Assembly: GCA_947499305.1 (NCBI GenBank)
Contig: CANMNN010000012.1
Coordinates: forward strand, 46,638 to 110,637
DNA from: an uncultured Arenicella sp.
GTDB lineage: Bacteria; Pseudomonadota; Gammaproteobacteria; Arenicellales; Arenicellaceae
DNA length: 64,000 nucleotides
Direction: 5' to 3'
Shown: piece by piece, positions 30,303 to 37,707 of the stretch
Position numbering within the stretch: position 1 is the first letter of the stretch
How the letters are laid out: every line of letters begins with the position of its first letter
The notes under the pieces: generated by a model
Seen by the model: the letters and a program-made list of their open reading frames with translations, nothing else
The model's database searches: none
What the model was told of the DNA's origin: nothing
Made by a program: the position numbers and the translations under genes

Positions 30303-31679
30303 ATGCTGGTAAGCGCATTTTTTGTCCTTCTTGCTTACGCCTGTTTTCGAGGGTTGACTCGCGATTTCGGAGTGGTCACCTTCGTTTTGGCAATCGGCTT
30401 TCTGCAGGACCCTGTACGCAAGGTCCTTGCTGGTGAGCCTGTCGTCATGACTATTATGGTTGGTCTGGTCGTTGCAAGCATGGCATTAAGGCTGGTGTTA
30501 ATAAACCCCCGCGCAATTGCAGAGCCGTTTGCAAGATGGACCGACGATGTCGCGCCATCGGTAACCATCTTTCTATTGGTCGTCGGCCTTCAGGGCGTCC
30601 ATTCTTTAGTCCGATATGGATCTCCCGTTCTTACTGGGTTGGGGGCCATTTTCTACGTGGCACCATTAGTTGCGATTGTTGTTGCCTACGCACACTTTCA
30701 TCGATTTGAATTAGTTCGAAACTTTTTGTTTGCGTTCTGTGTACTGGCGGTTGCCGTCGCGCTTTCAGTGGTCTACTCATACTCCGGAGGTGAGAGTCAA
30801 TTATTAGGCGAAGTGGGCAGCGGTTTAGTGATCTATGATCAGGGCACTATTCTAAAAGCATATTCGGGCTTAATGCGCAGCTCTGAGATTGCTTCGTGGC
30901 ACATGGGTGTGTGTGTGTGCTTTTTGATTGTGTTGGTAGTCGACCGAGGCAATATGCCTATTTTCTTGATAGCAACCCTCTCAATAGTACTACTAATCGG
31001 GGCAATAATTTTAACCGGTCGGCGAAAAATGATTATTCAAATCGTCATATTCGCGAGTATGTATTTCCCGTTATTACGTTATTACCAGCAGCGCTTGTCC
31101 AATCGTTTCATTGGCTTGGTATTGTTGGGTTCCGTGGTTCTTTCTATACTTTATGTTTTGGTGCTCCCGAGCTTCCAAGGTACCGACTATGATTTGTACT
31201 TGGCGCGAGGTGTGTCGGTATTTGAAGATGCCGGCGAGCGCTTCTCAACGCTAGGCCTTGGAACAATTTCATGGGCATTTCGCGAACATGGCTTCTTTGG
31301 AGGCGGCTTGGGTGTTGCTAGTCAAGGTGCACAGCATTTTGTCTCGGGAAATACTGGCGGCGCAGGTGAGGGGGGCATCGGCAAACTGGTCTCCGAACTT
31401 GGGCTGCTGTCGTTATTTGTAGTTGCGTGGTTGGGCATTTCATTTGCGCGATATTTGCACAAATGCTTAAACTTAGTCTCGGTCAGTGTTCCTGAAAAGC
31501 TACCGTTTGTGGTGGGCATCTTGGTGTTTTTGCTCGCCAATGTCCCTACCTTTGCTATTGCATCACAAGTTTACGGCGACGTTTTCGTGCTGATTATTCT
31601 TGGCTTTCTAGCGGGTGCTTTGTTTGCTCTGCCAAGACAGGTAGTCTCGCACTTAGAAGCAAACAAAACGATTTTATAG
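30303..31679 (+). CDS. polysaccharide polymerase-like polytopic membrane protein
   Basis: A 458-residue inner-membrane protein with about ten to twelve hydrophobic segments, resembling O-antigen/exopolysaccharide polymerases. LTGRRKMIIQIVIFASMYFP sits after a helix, as in the ligase/polymerase superfamily. The large outer loop contains FREHGFFGGGLGVASQGAQH and GGAGEGGIGKLVSELGLL. I see no decisive signature, so polymerase, ligase or another polytopic role remain open. It lies 3 nt ahead of the carbamoyltransferase gene and is likely cotranscribed with it. Confidence 0.72.
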   Translation: MLVSAFFVLLAYACFRGLTRDFGVVTFVLAIGFLQDPVRKVLAGEPVVMTIMVGLVVASMALRLVLINPRAIAEPFARWTDDVAPSVTIFLLVVGLQGVHSLVRYGSPVLTGLGAIFYVAPLVAIVVAYAHFHRFELVRNFLFAFCVLAVAVALSVVYSYSGGESQLLGEVGSGLVIYDQGTILKAYSGLMRSSEIASWHMGVCVCFLIVLVVDRGNMPIFLIATLSIVLLIGAIILTGRRKMIIQIVIFASMYFPLLRYYQQRLSNRFIGLVLLGSVVLSILYVLVLPSFQGTDYDLYLARGVSVFEDAGERFSTLGLGTISWAFREHGFFGGGLGVASQGAQHFVSGNTGGAGEGGIGKLVSELGLLSLFVVAWLGISFARYLHKCLNLVSVSVPEKLPFVVGILVFLLANVPTFAIASQVYGDVFVLIILGFLAGALFALPRQVVSHLEANKTIL

Positions 31680-31682
31680 ATT

Positions 31683-33434
31683 ATGAAAATTATTGGCTTA
31701 AATGCATTTCACGGTGACTCTTCGGCATGTTTGTTTGTTGATGGTCATATGGTCGCGGCAGTTGAAGAAGAACGCTTTAGGCGTATTAAGCATTGGGCTG
31801 GCTTTCCTAGTGAATCAATTGCTTTTTGTTTGCAAAGTGCGAGTTTACGTTTGAGTGACATTGACGTTGTCGCTATCAACACCGATCCAAAGGCTGCACG
31901 CTGGAAAAAGCTTGGTGTTGCTTTGTCAGGAAGAGCTTCTTTTAGTCTAATCAAAGAGAAGTTGTTGATTCGAAGTAAACGTAAGAGTATCGAGGAACAT
32001 TTGGCCGATGCATTTCCTGGTCAGAGTTTTAACGGGGATGTCGAATACATTGAACATCATATCGCGCATCTAGCGTCGGCTTACAATGCGTCTCCGTTCG
32101 AGAGCGCTAGCATTATTTCAGTTGATGGGTTTGGAGACTTTGCCAGTTCGGCTTGGGGGTGGGGTAATGGAGGTGAAATTGACGTACAAAAACGCGTTTA
32201 TTTTCCGCATTCGCTGGGCATTTTCTATCAAGCGTTGACTCAGTATTTAGGGTTTCCTCATTACGGAGACGAATACAAGGTCATGGGCTTGGCACCTTAC
32301 GGAAAACCAGTTTATCGCGAACTCATGGACGAGATAGTGGCGCCGGCAGAAGATGGAGGTTTCGAGCTAAATTTAAATTATTTTCAGCATCACACAAAAC
32401 CTATCGGGTATGAGTGGGGTGGTGGCTCCCCCAAAATTGGCCGCCTCTATAGTGACCAATTAGCTGACCTTTTGGGCTCAGTGCGCGCTAAAGACCAGGC
32501 GCTTGAGCAGCATCACAAAGATCTCGCTCGTTCTATTCAAGATGCCTATGAGCGAACCTTTTTCTCAATGTTGAATCGACTGCATGAGCGCCATCAGAGT
32601 GACAATCTTACGATTGCGGGCGGTTGCGGCATGAACTCTGTGGCCAATGGTAAGGTGCATTTAAATACACCATATAAGAATATTTATATTCAGTCTGCGG
32701 CGGGTGATGCAGGCGGCGCGATTGGCGCTGCAATTGAGGCTGGTAAACGACGAGGTATCGATAGTGATGGCTTTGTGATGTCTCATTCGTATTGGGGGCC
32801 TAGTTTTGAAAATGATGAAATCAAGCGATTGCTTGACACAAAAAAAGACGAGCTCGAACACTGCTCTGTTGAGAAAATGCCGCTCGACGATTTAGTCGAC
32901 AATGTGAGCGATGAAATTATTGCCGGAAAGGTGATTGGCTGGTTTCAGGGGGCGATGGAGTGGGGGCCACGAGCTTTAGGAAACCGCTCTATTTTAGGCG
33001 ATCCAAGGCGCGCTGATATGAAAGATATTCTTAATTTAAAGATAAAGCGCCGTGAGTCTTTTCGGCCGTTCGCTCCGTCAGTGCTTCAAGAGCACGTTAA
33101 AGACTGGTTTGAATCTGATGCGCCCGTGCCATTTATGATGAAAGTGTTTCAAATTCAGGCGCATCAACGTTCAAAAATCCCTGCGATCACGCATGTTGAT
33201 GGTTCTGGTCGTTTGCAAACGGTCACCGAAGCGGCGAATAAAGCTTACTATAAATTGATCCAGCGTTTTTATGAGAAGACCGAGGTGCCAATGTTGCTTA
33301 ACACTTCCTTCAACGAAAATGAACCAGTTGTTTGCAAGCCAGAAGAGGCACTGGCATGCTTTTTGAGAACAAATATGGACGTATTAGTACTTGGGTCGTT
33401 CTTGATTCGACGTGAGGGTGTTAAAACTGTATGA
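31683..33434 (+). CDS. carbamoyltransferase, NodU/CmcH family
   Basis: A 583-residue enzyme that transfers a carbamoyl group from carbamoyl phosphate to a hydroxyl, here probably on a sugar. The N-terminal Kae1-like domain opens with KIIGLNAFHGDSSACLFVDG and EEERFRRIKHWAGFP. It includes the metal-binding EHHIAHLASAYNASPF and GDEYKVMGLAPYGKP. The C-terminal domain has GWFQGAMEWGPRALGNRSIL and RESFRPFAPSVL. All conserved blocks are present. It overlaps the next gene by ATGA. Confidence 0.93.
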   Translation: MKIIGLNAFHGDSSACLFVDGHMVAAVEEERFRRIKHWAGFPSESIAFCLQSASLRLSDIDVVAINTDPKAARWKKLGVALSGRASFSLIKEKLLIRSKRKSIEEHLADAFPGQSFNGDVEYIEHHIAHLASAYNASPFESASIISVDGFGDFASSAWGWGNGGEIDVQKRVYFPHSLGIFYQALTQYLGFPHYGDEYKVMGLAPYGKPVYRELMDEIVAPAEDGGFELNLNYFQHHTKPIGYEWGGGSPKIGRLYSDQLADLLGSVRAKDQALEQHHKDLARSIQDAYERTFFSMLNRLHERHQSDNLTIAGGCGMNSVANGKVHLNTPYKNIYIQSAAGDAGGAIGAAIEAGKRRGIDSDGFVMSHSYWGPSFENDEIKRLLDTKKDELEHCSVEKMPLDDLVDNVSDEIIAGKVIGWFQGAMEWGPRALGNRSILGDPRRADMKDILNLKIKRRESFRPFAPSVLQEHVKDWFESDAPVPFMMKVFQIQAHQRSKIPAITHVDGSGRLQTVTEAANKAYYKLIQRFYEKTEVPMLLNTSFNENEPVVCKPEEALACFLRTNMDVLVLGSFLIRREGVKTV

Positions 33435-34459
33435 CGCTCGCTTTCGCTATTTTAATAATATTTTTCTCCACGCTCGCGCTTACCTTCGTGTTGGTAAAAG
33501 CGGCGCCTAAACTACAGCTTATTGCGATGCCTGGAGATCATCGTTTACATCAACGAGCCACGCCGATGGTTGGTGGTATTGCTATTTATTTAGGGCTGAT
33601 GCTAGGTTTAGTATTGGTTGATGGCTCTTTTGCGCGGTTACTGCCGAGTTTGCTATTAATGTGCGTAGTCGGTCTATTAGATGATCGCTATAAATTACCT
33701 TCGTGGTGCCGATTTATTGCTCAGGGTATAGCGGCATACCTTGTGATAGTGCTTTGCAATATACAGCTGGTGGATCTAGGGCTGCTTTTTAATTCAAATG
33801 ATCGAGTTTTGTTGAACCCTTATTGGTCTATTGGCTTAACGGTGTTTGCTTGTATTGGCGTTATTAACGCTATAAACATGTCCGACGGCCTAGATGGTCT
33901 AGCGGGCGGTTTGGTTTTTATTGTTTTATTGGCGTTGTTATTTATGGGGCATCCAAGCGCAGGCCTTATTTTAATTGCGCTTAGTTCCGTAGCCGGATTC
34001 TTATTCTGGAATATAAGATTAGGTCGTGATGCCGCCAGTGTGTTCATGGGAGACGCCGGATCCACCATGCTAGGCCTACTCATAGCGAGCTTACTGATCC
34101 AGTTTTCACAAGCTGAGCGAGGCATGTATTCGGTCACGGCGCTGTGGCTCTTAGCGCTTCCGCTAATCGACGCGGTCGCCGTATTGATCGTGAGACCGCT
34201 GCGTGGACGCTCGCCATTTTCGGCTGACCGAATGCACTATCACCATCAATTACTCGACCGAGGTTGGTCCGTGAATACTGTATTGGTCGTTTCATGCTCA
34301 CTTCAATTGCTATTTATTTCAATTGGCATCTTGCTCCTACACTTTAGGGTTGCTGAGCATGTTCAGCTGTATGCATTTCTGATGTTGTTTTGTGCTTATT
34401 TAGGCCGTTTATATCGATTCTCAAAGTCGGTGATATCTGAGGCGGAAACAATAAAATAA
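33431..34459 (+). CDS. WecA/TagO-type undecaprenyl-phosphate phosphosugar transferase
   Basis: Inner-membrane enzyme that starts a glycan by moving a sugar-1-phosphate, commonly GlcNAc-1-P, onto undecaprenyl phosphate. The 342-residue product has about eleven hydrophobic segments and the family motifs HQRATPMVGGIAIYLG, VGLLDDRYKLP, NAINMSDGLDGLAGG, VFMGDAGSTMLG and RGRSPFSADRMHYHHQLLDRG. All catalytic aspartates and histidines are intact. As the only recognisable initiating enzyme in the locus, it probably primes the polymer or an O-antigen. Confidence 0.92.
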   Translation: MTLAFAILIIFFSTLALTFVLVKAAPKLQLIAMPGDHRLHQRATPMVGGIAIYLGLMLGLVLVDGSFARLLPSLLLMCVVGLLDDRYKLPSWCRFIAQGIAAYLVIVLCNIQLVDLGLLFNSNDRVLLNPYWSIGLTVFACIGVINAINMSDGLDGLAGGLVFIVLLALLFMGHPSAGLILIALSSVAGFLFWNIRLGRDAASVFMGDAGSTMLGLLIASLLIQFSQAERGMYSVTALWLLALPLIDAVAVLIVRPLRGRSPFSADRMHYHHQLLDRGWSVNTVLVVSCSLQLLFISIGILLLHFRVAEHVQLYAFLMLFCAYLGRLYRFSKSVISEAETIK

Positions 34460-34484
34460 TTTCACACTTTATTTTCAAAAAAAG

Positions 34485-34513
34485 TTGTCAAGTTGAAGTC
34501 TCTCGGTTAATAT
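34485..34513 (+). promoter_or_regulatory. sigma-70 promoter of tRNA-Ser
   Basis: TTGTCA at 34485-34490 and TAATAT at 34508-34513 are separated by exactly 17 bp. A GC-rich discriminator (TCGCGCTCG) follows, as in stringently controlled stable-RNA promoters. Confidence 0.75.
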
Positions 34514-34569
34514 TCGCGCTCGTTGAGTTTCTGCAGTTTTACAGGCAAGATTCAACGCTTAAACGGTTT

Positions 34570-34660
34570 GGAGAGGTGGCAGAGCGGCTGAATGCACTGG
34601 TCTTGAAAACCAGCAAGGGTTAATAGCCCTTCGTGGGTTCAAATCCCACCCTCTCCGCCA
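34570..34660 (+). tRNA. tRNA-Ser (anticodon TGA)
   Basis: A 91-nt class II tRNA with encoded CCA. The acceptor arms GGAGAGG and CCTCTCC pair perfectly with G as discriminator base. The anticodon loop CTTGAAA sits on a CTGGT/ACCAG stem and reads UCA-type serine codons. The long variable arm (GCAAGGGTTAATAGCCCTTC) is the serine identity element. It lies between the wecA-like gene and tRNA-fMet. Confidence 0.95.
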
Positions 34661-34674
34661 TTAAGAATAGATAA

Positions 34675-34716
34675 GCCCTTGATTAGCCTAGTGTTAATCA
34701 GGGGCTTTTTATTTTT
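34675..34716 (+). terminator. intrinsic terminator of tRNA-Ser
   Basis: An 11-bp stem (34675-34685 with 34695-34705, one G-T pair) with a 9-nt loop is followed directly by TTTTTATTTTT. This is a strong Rho-independent terminator 14 nt after the tRNA. Confidence 0.85.
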
Positions 34717-35045
34717 CTCGTCAGATAATCCTCAGTAAGTTTTTTCTTGGATGTAACATCATCTAGTTAAATCATTTATGCGAAACTTTATTGCTTATCT
34801 TGCTTGATGCTTGCCGATTGTGGGTTTTTTAAGAGCGTTGTCGGTGTATGGTGTTGGTTTTCTAAATAGAAAGAGTTTTGCATTGATCCATTCCTAACGT
34901 ATTTCTACTCAAAGTCTGTCTATTCAGTGGCCACATTGTGATGAAAAGAGCTCTTGGTCAAATGAACTTTGTTGAAGTGCGGAGCTGGATTAGCTGTGCT
35001 TTTTTCTGTTCTGAGAAATTTATTAATTCAGCACTAAAATAATGC
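34717..35045. other. non-coding gap between tRNA-Ser and tRNA-fMet
   Basis: AT-rich stretch of about 330 bp in which I see no gene, repeat or convincing structured RNA. Its right end leads into the promoter of tRNA-fMet. Confidence 0.5.
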
Positions 35046-35074
35046 TTGCTATTAGTAAATTCATTTACTATATT
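35046..35074 (+). promoter_or_regulatory. sigma-70 promoter of initiator tRNA
   Basis: TTGCTA at 35046-35051 and TATATT at 35069-35074 are spaced 17 bp. The start of the mature tRNA follows 17 bp after the -10 element. Confidence 0.7.
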
Positions 35075-35091
35075 ACGCCTCCACTTGATGT

Positions 35092-35168
<77 letters not shown>

Positions 35169-35350
35169 AGTGAAACTTAGTTCTAATGCTTAAGGGCGCG
35201 ATGAAATAAGTTAGGAATTTGGCTCAAAGGTAATTAACTGCTCAATTATTTTTGATAAGCTAAATTAGCGGTGAGATAGCTCGATGTATTGTTGAGTTCA
35301 CTGCTACCAAATTTGTTCGTTAGTGTTAACGTTAACGAGCTCACTGGAAG

Positions 35351-35378
35351 CCCCGCTTTATGCGGGGTTTTGTGTTTT
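35351..35378 (+). terminator. intrinsic terminator after tRNA-fMet
   Basis: CCCCGC (35351-35356) and GCGGGG (35362-35367) enclose a 5-nt loop and are followed by TTTTGTGTTTTT. It lies 180 bp after the tRNA, so the transcript may be longer than the tRNA precursor. Confidence 0.8.
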
Positions 35379-35495
35379 TACTACATGTTATTTTGAGCTT
35401 ATTGTGAAAAATTAATTTCTAAATGCTGGATTGAAACGATAGCGCGCTCTCGATGAGAGGCCAACGTTTAGCTCTAGCGCATGTGGTTAAACATC

Positions 35496-35518
35496 GGTTT
35501 AGGCTAGTGGCCTAAATC
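35496..35518 (+). promoter_or_regulatory. upstream stem-loop of the rimP leader
   Basis: GGTTTAGGC (35496-35504) pairs with GCCTAAATC (35510-35518) over a 5-nt loop. It is immediately followed by the terminator-like hairpin at 35526. The tandem arrangement suggests a leader control element for the nusA operon. Confidence 0.5.
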
Positions 35519-35525
35519 AAATACA

Positions 35526-35548
35526 GGTGAGCAATGCTCGCCTTTTTT
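35526..35548 (+). terminator. leader terminator ahead of rimP
   Basis: GGTGAGC (35526-35532) and GCTCGCC (35536-35542) form a 7-bp stem with an AAT loop, followed by six T residues. It lies 47 bp before the rimP start, so it would act as an attenuator of the rimP-nusA-infB operon. NusA autoregulation through leader terminators is known in E. coli. Confidence 0.7.
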
Positions 35549-35595
35549 ATGTTCTGGGCAACCAGAAACGATTGTGACTTACTAAGAGATTGATG

Positions 35596-36057
35596 ATGGC
35601 TTTAACCGTTCCACACATAGAAGAACTGCTACTACCTGGTGCCGAAACCCTCGGGCTTGAATTGGTGGCAGTCGAGTTAAGTGGCGGTGACACTTCGATA
35701 GTTCGCATCTATATAGATACGCCAAATGGTGTGACTGTCGAAGACTGCGCTAAAGCCAGCCGTCAGTTTAGTGCCATTTTAGATGTCGAAGACCCGATTT
35801 CTAATAAGTACACGCTCGAAGTTTCTTCGCCAGGTATGGATCGGCCTCTTGCAAAATCCGAACACTTCCAAGCGGTTGTAGGTCAAGATGTGAAAATTAA
35901 GATGACAACCTTGGTGAATGGTCGTCGCCGCTTTACCGGTGAGCTAATTGAAGCAAATGAAGAGTTTGCTGTTGTCGAAGTTGATGGCGAACAATCTGAG
36001 TTACCGTATTCTGACATGGACCGAGCGCGTTTGGTTCCAGTCTATGATTTTGACTAA
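35596..36057 (+). CDS. rimP: ribosome maturation factor RimP
   Basis: Cytoplasmic assembly factor for the 30S subunit that binds S12 during maturation. The 153-residue product has HIEELLLPGAETLGLELVAV, VRIYIDTPNGVTVEDCAKAS, KYTLEVSSPGMDRPL and a C-terminal SH3-like domain (TGELIEANEEFAVVEVDG). TTG, ATG and ATG codons follow each other at 35590, 35593 and 35596. I prefer 35596 because AAGAGA then has the best spacing. First protein gene of the nusA operon. Confidence 0.94.
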   Translation: MALTVPHIEELLLPGAETLGLELVAVELSGGDTSIVRIYIDTPNGVTVEDCAKASRQFSAILDVEDPISNKYTLEVSSPGMDRPLAKSEHFQAVVGQDVKIKMTTLVNGRRRFTGELIEANEEFAVVEVDGEQSELPYSDMDRARLVPVYDFD

Positions 36058-36070
36058 TTTTACTTTTAAC

Positions 36071-36100
36071 AAACGTTTTTAAAAAAACGTTTATTTTTTA
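36071..36100 (+). terminator. AT-rich hairpin with T-run between rimP and nusA
   Basis: AAACGTTTTT (36071-36080) pairs with AAAAACGTTT (36083-36092) and is followed by ATTTTTT. The stem is weak in GC and most polymerases should read through. It may moderate nusA expression or be an RNA-processing site. Confidence 0.4.
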
Positions 36101-36117
36101 AACAGAGAGCTATAAAC

Positions 36118-37653
36118 ATGGCAAGCGAACTTTTAATGATGGCCGAAGTGCTATCAACTGAAAAAGCCGTTGATAAAGGCATTATCTTTGAAGCAATTGA
36201 AGCGGCGTTGGCAACAGCCACACGCAAGCGTCATCGCGAAGATATTGAAGTGCATTGCACTATTGATCAAACTGATGGTTCGTATATTCCTTATCGTGTT
36301 TGGGAAGTTATTGAAGACGATGCCGAGCTTGAGTTTCCTACTAAACAAATCTGCGTTAGTGCGGCAAAAGAGCATGACCCAGAACTAGAGGTTGGTGGCT
36401 TTGTTAAAGAAGAGCTAGAGGCTGTACCATTTGGACGTATTGCTGCTCAAGCCGCTAAGCAGGTAATCATGCAAAAAGTGCGTGAAGCTGAGCGCAATAA
36501 AATTAGCGAAGAATTTGAGCCACGTGTTGGCGAAATGTTGTCGGGTGTTGTTAAGCGCCAAGAACGTGGCGACACGATTATTGACCTAGGCGGTATTGAA
36601 GCGGTACTGCCTCGCAACAAGATGATTCAACGCGAAGGCCTGCGCCCTGGCGATCGAGTTCGTGCGATTCTGAGTGAAGTAAAACAGAACAACCGTGGCC
36701 CGCAATTGGTCTTAGACCGCACTGCGCCAGGCTTGGTTCTGTCTCTATTTCGCACTGAAGTGCCTGAAGCAGCCGAGAATATAATTGAAATCTTGGGCGC
36801 AGCGCGTGACCCTGGTTTGCGTGCAAAAATCGCTGTTAAGTCAAACGACTCTAAAGTAGATCCGGTTGGCGCTTGCGTTGGTATTCGTGGTTCTCGTGTA
36901 CAGAGCGTTTCAAACGAGATTAACGGTGAGCGCGTAGACATTATCAAATGGTCTGAAGATCCAGCGCAATTTGTCATTAACGCTTTGGCGCCAGCTGAAG
37001 TTGAATCAATTATGGTTGATGAAGACAAAGGTGCTATGGACGTAATTGTCGATGAAAACCAATTGTCGTTATCAATTGGGCGTGGCGGTCAAAATGTGCG
37101 CTTAGCAGGTGAGCTAACTGGTTGGGATATCAACATTATGACGTATGAGCAGGCTAACGAGAAGCTCGAAGAAGAGTCATCAGATGTTCGAGAAATGTTC
37201 ATGGCGAAGCTAGATATCGATGCGGACGTTGCCACAATTCTGATTCAGGAAGGTTTCTCAAGCCTAGAAGAAGTAGCCTATATTCCGCGCGAAGAGATGC
37301 TTGAAATTGAAGAGTTTGAAGAAGATCTCGTCGATGAACTACGACAACGTGCAGACGATGCACTAGTAACGCTTGCAATTCAGAAAGAAGAGCTGCTTAA
37401 GGGCGCTGATCCGGCTGAAGACTTATTGACAATGGAAAGCATGGACGAAACTACGGCCAAATTCCTAGCGATCAACGAGATTAAGACAATGGAAGACCTT
37501 GCGGAGGCGGCAACCGACGAGTTGTTGGAAATCGAAGGTTTGAATATTACAGAAGAGCGCGCGCAAGAGTTAATCATGATTGCGCGCCGCCCTTGGTTTG
37601 AAGAAATGGGTATCGACCCAGATGCGGAAGATGAGGTGGCAGAGGAAAGCTAA
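36118..37653 (+). CDS. nusA: transcription termination/antitermination factor NusA
   Basis: RNA-polymerase-binding elongation factor of 511 residues (E. coli 495). The N-terminal polymerase-binding domain (1-130) is followed by an S1 domain (EMLSGVVKRQERGDTIIDLG) and two KH domains (DPVGACVGIRGSRVQSVSNE and LSLSIGRGGQNVRLAGEL). Two acidic C-terminal helix-hairpin-helix repeats follow (SSLEEVAYIPREEMLEIEEF and KTMEDLAEAATDELLEIEGL), which bind alpha-CTD or lambda N in E. coli. AGAGAG precedes the ATG. Confidence 0.97.
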   Translation: MASELLMMAEVLSTEKAVDKGIIFEAIEAALATATRKRHREDIEVHCTIDQTDGSYIPYRVWEVIEDDAELEFPTKQICVSAAKEHDPELEVGGFVKEELEAVPFGRIAAQAAKQVIMQKVREAERNKISEEFEPRVGEMLSGVVKRQERGDTIIDLGGIEAVLPRNKMIQREGLRPGDRVRAILSEVKQNNRGPQLVLDRTAPGLVLSLFRTEVPEAAENIIEILGAARDPGLRAKIAVKSNDSKVDPVGACVGIRGSRVQSVSNEINGERVDIIKWSEDPAQFVINALAPAEVESIMVDEDKGAMDVIVDENQLSLSIGRGGQNVRLAGELTGWDINIMTYEQANEKLEEESSDVREMFMAKLDIDADVATILIQEGFSSLEEVAYIPREEMLEIEEFEEDLVDELRQRADDALVTLAIQKEELLKGADPAEDLLTMESMDETTAKFLAINEIKTMEDLAEAATDELLEIEGLNITEERAQELIMIARRPWFEEMGIDPDAEDEVAEES

Positions 37654-37707
37654 ACAGTAATTTAGCAACCCTTTAAGCAACCAATCTAACTATTAAGAGC
37701 ACATATT

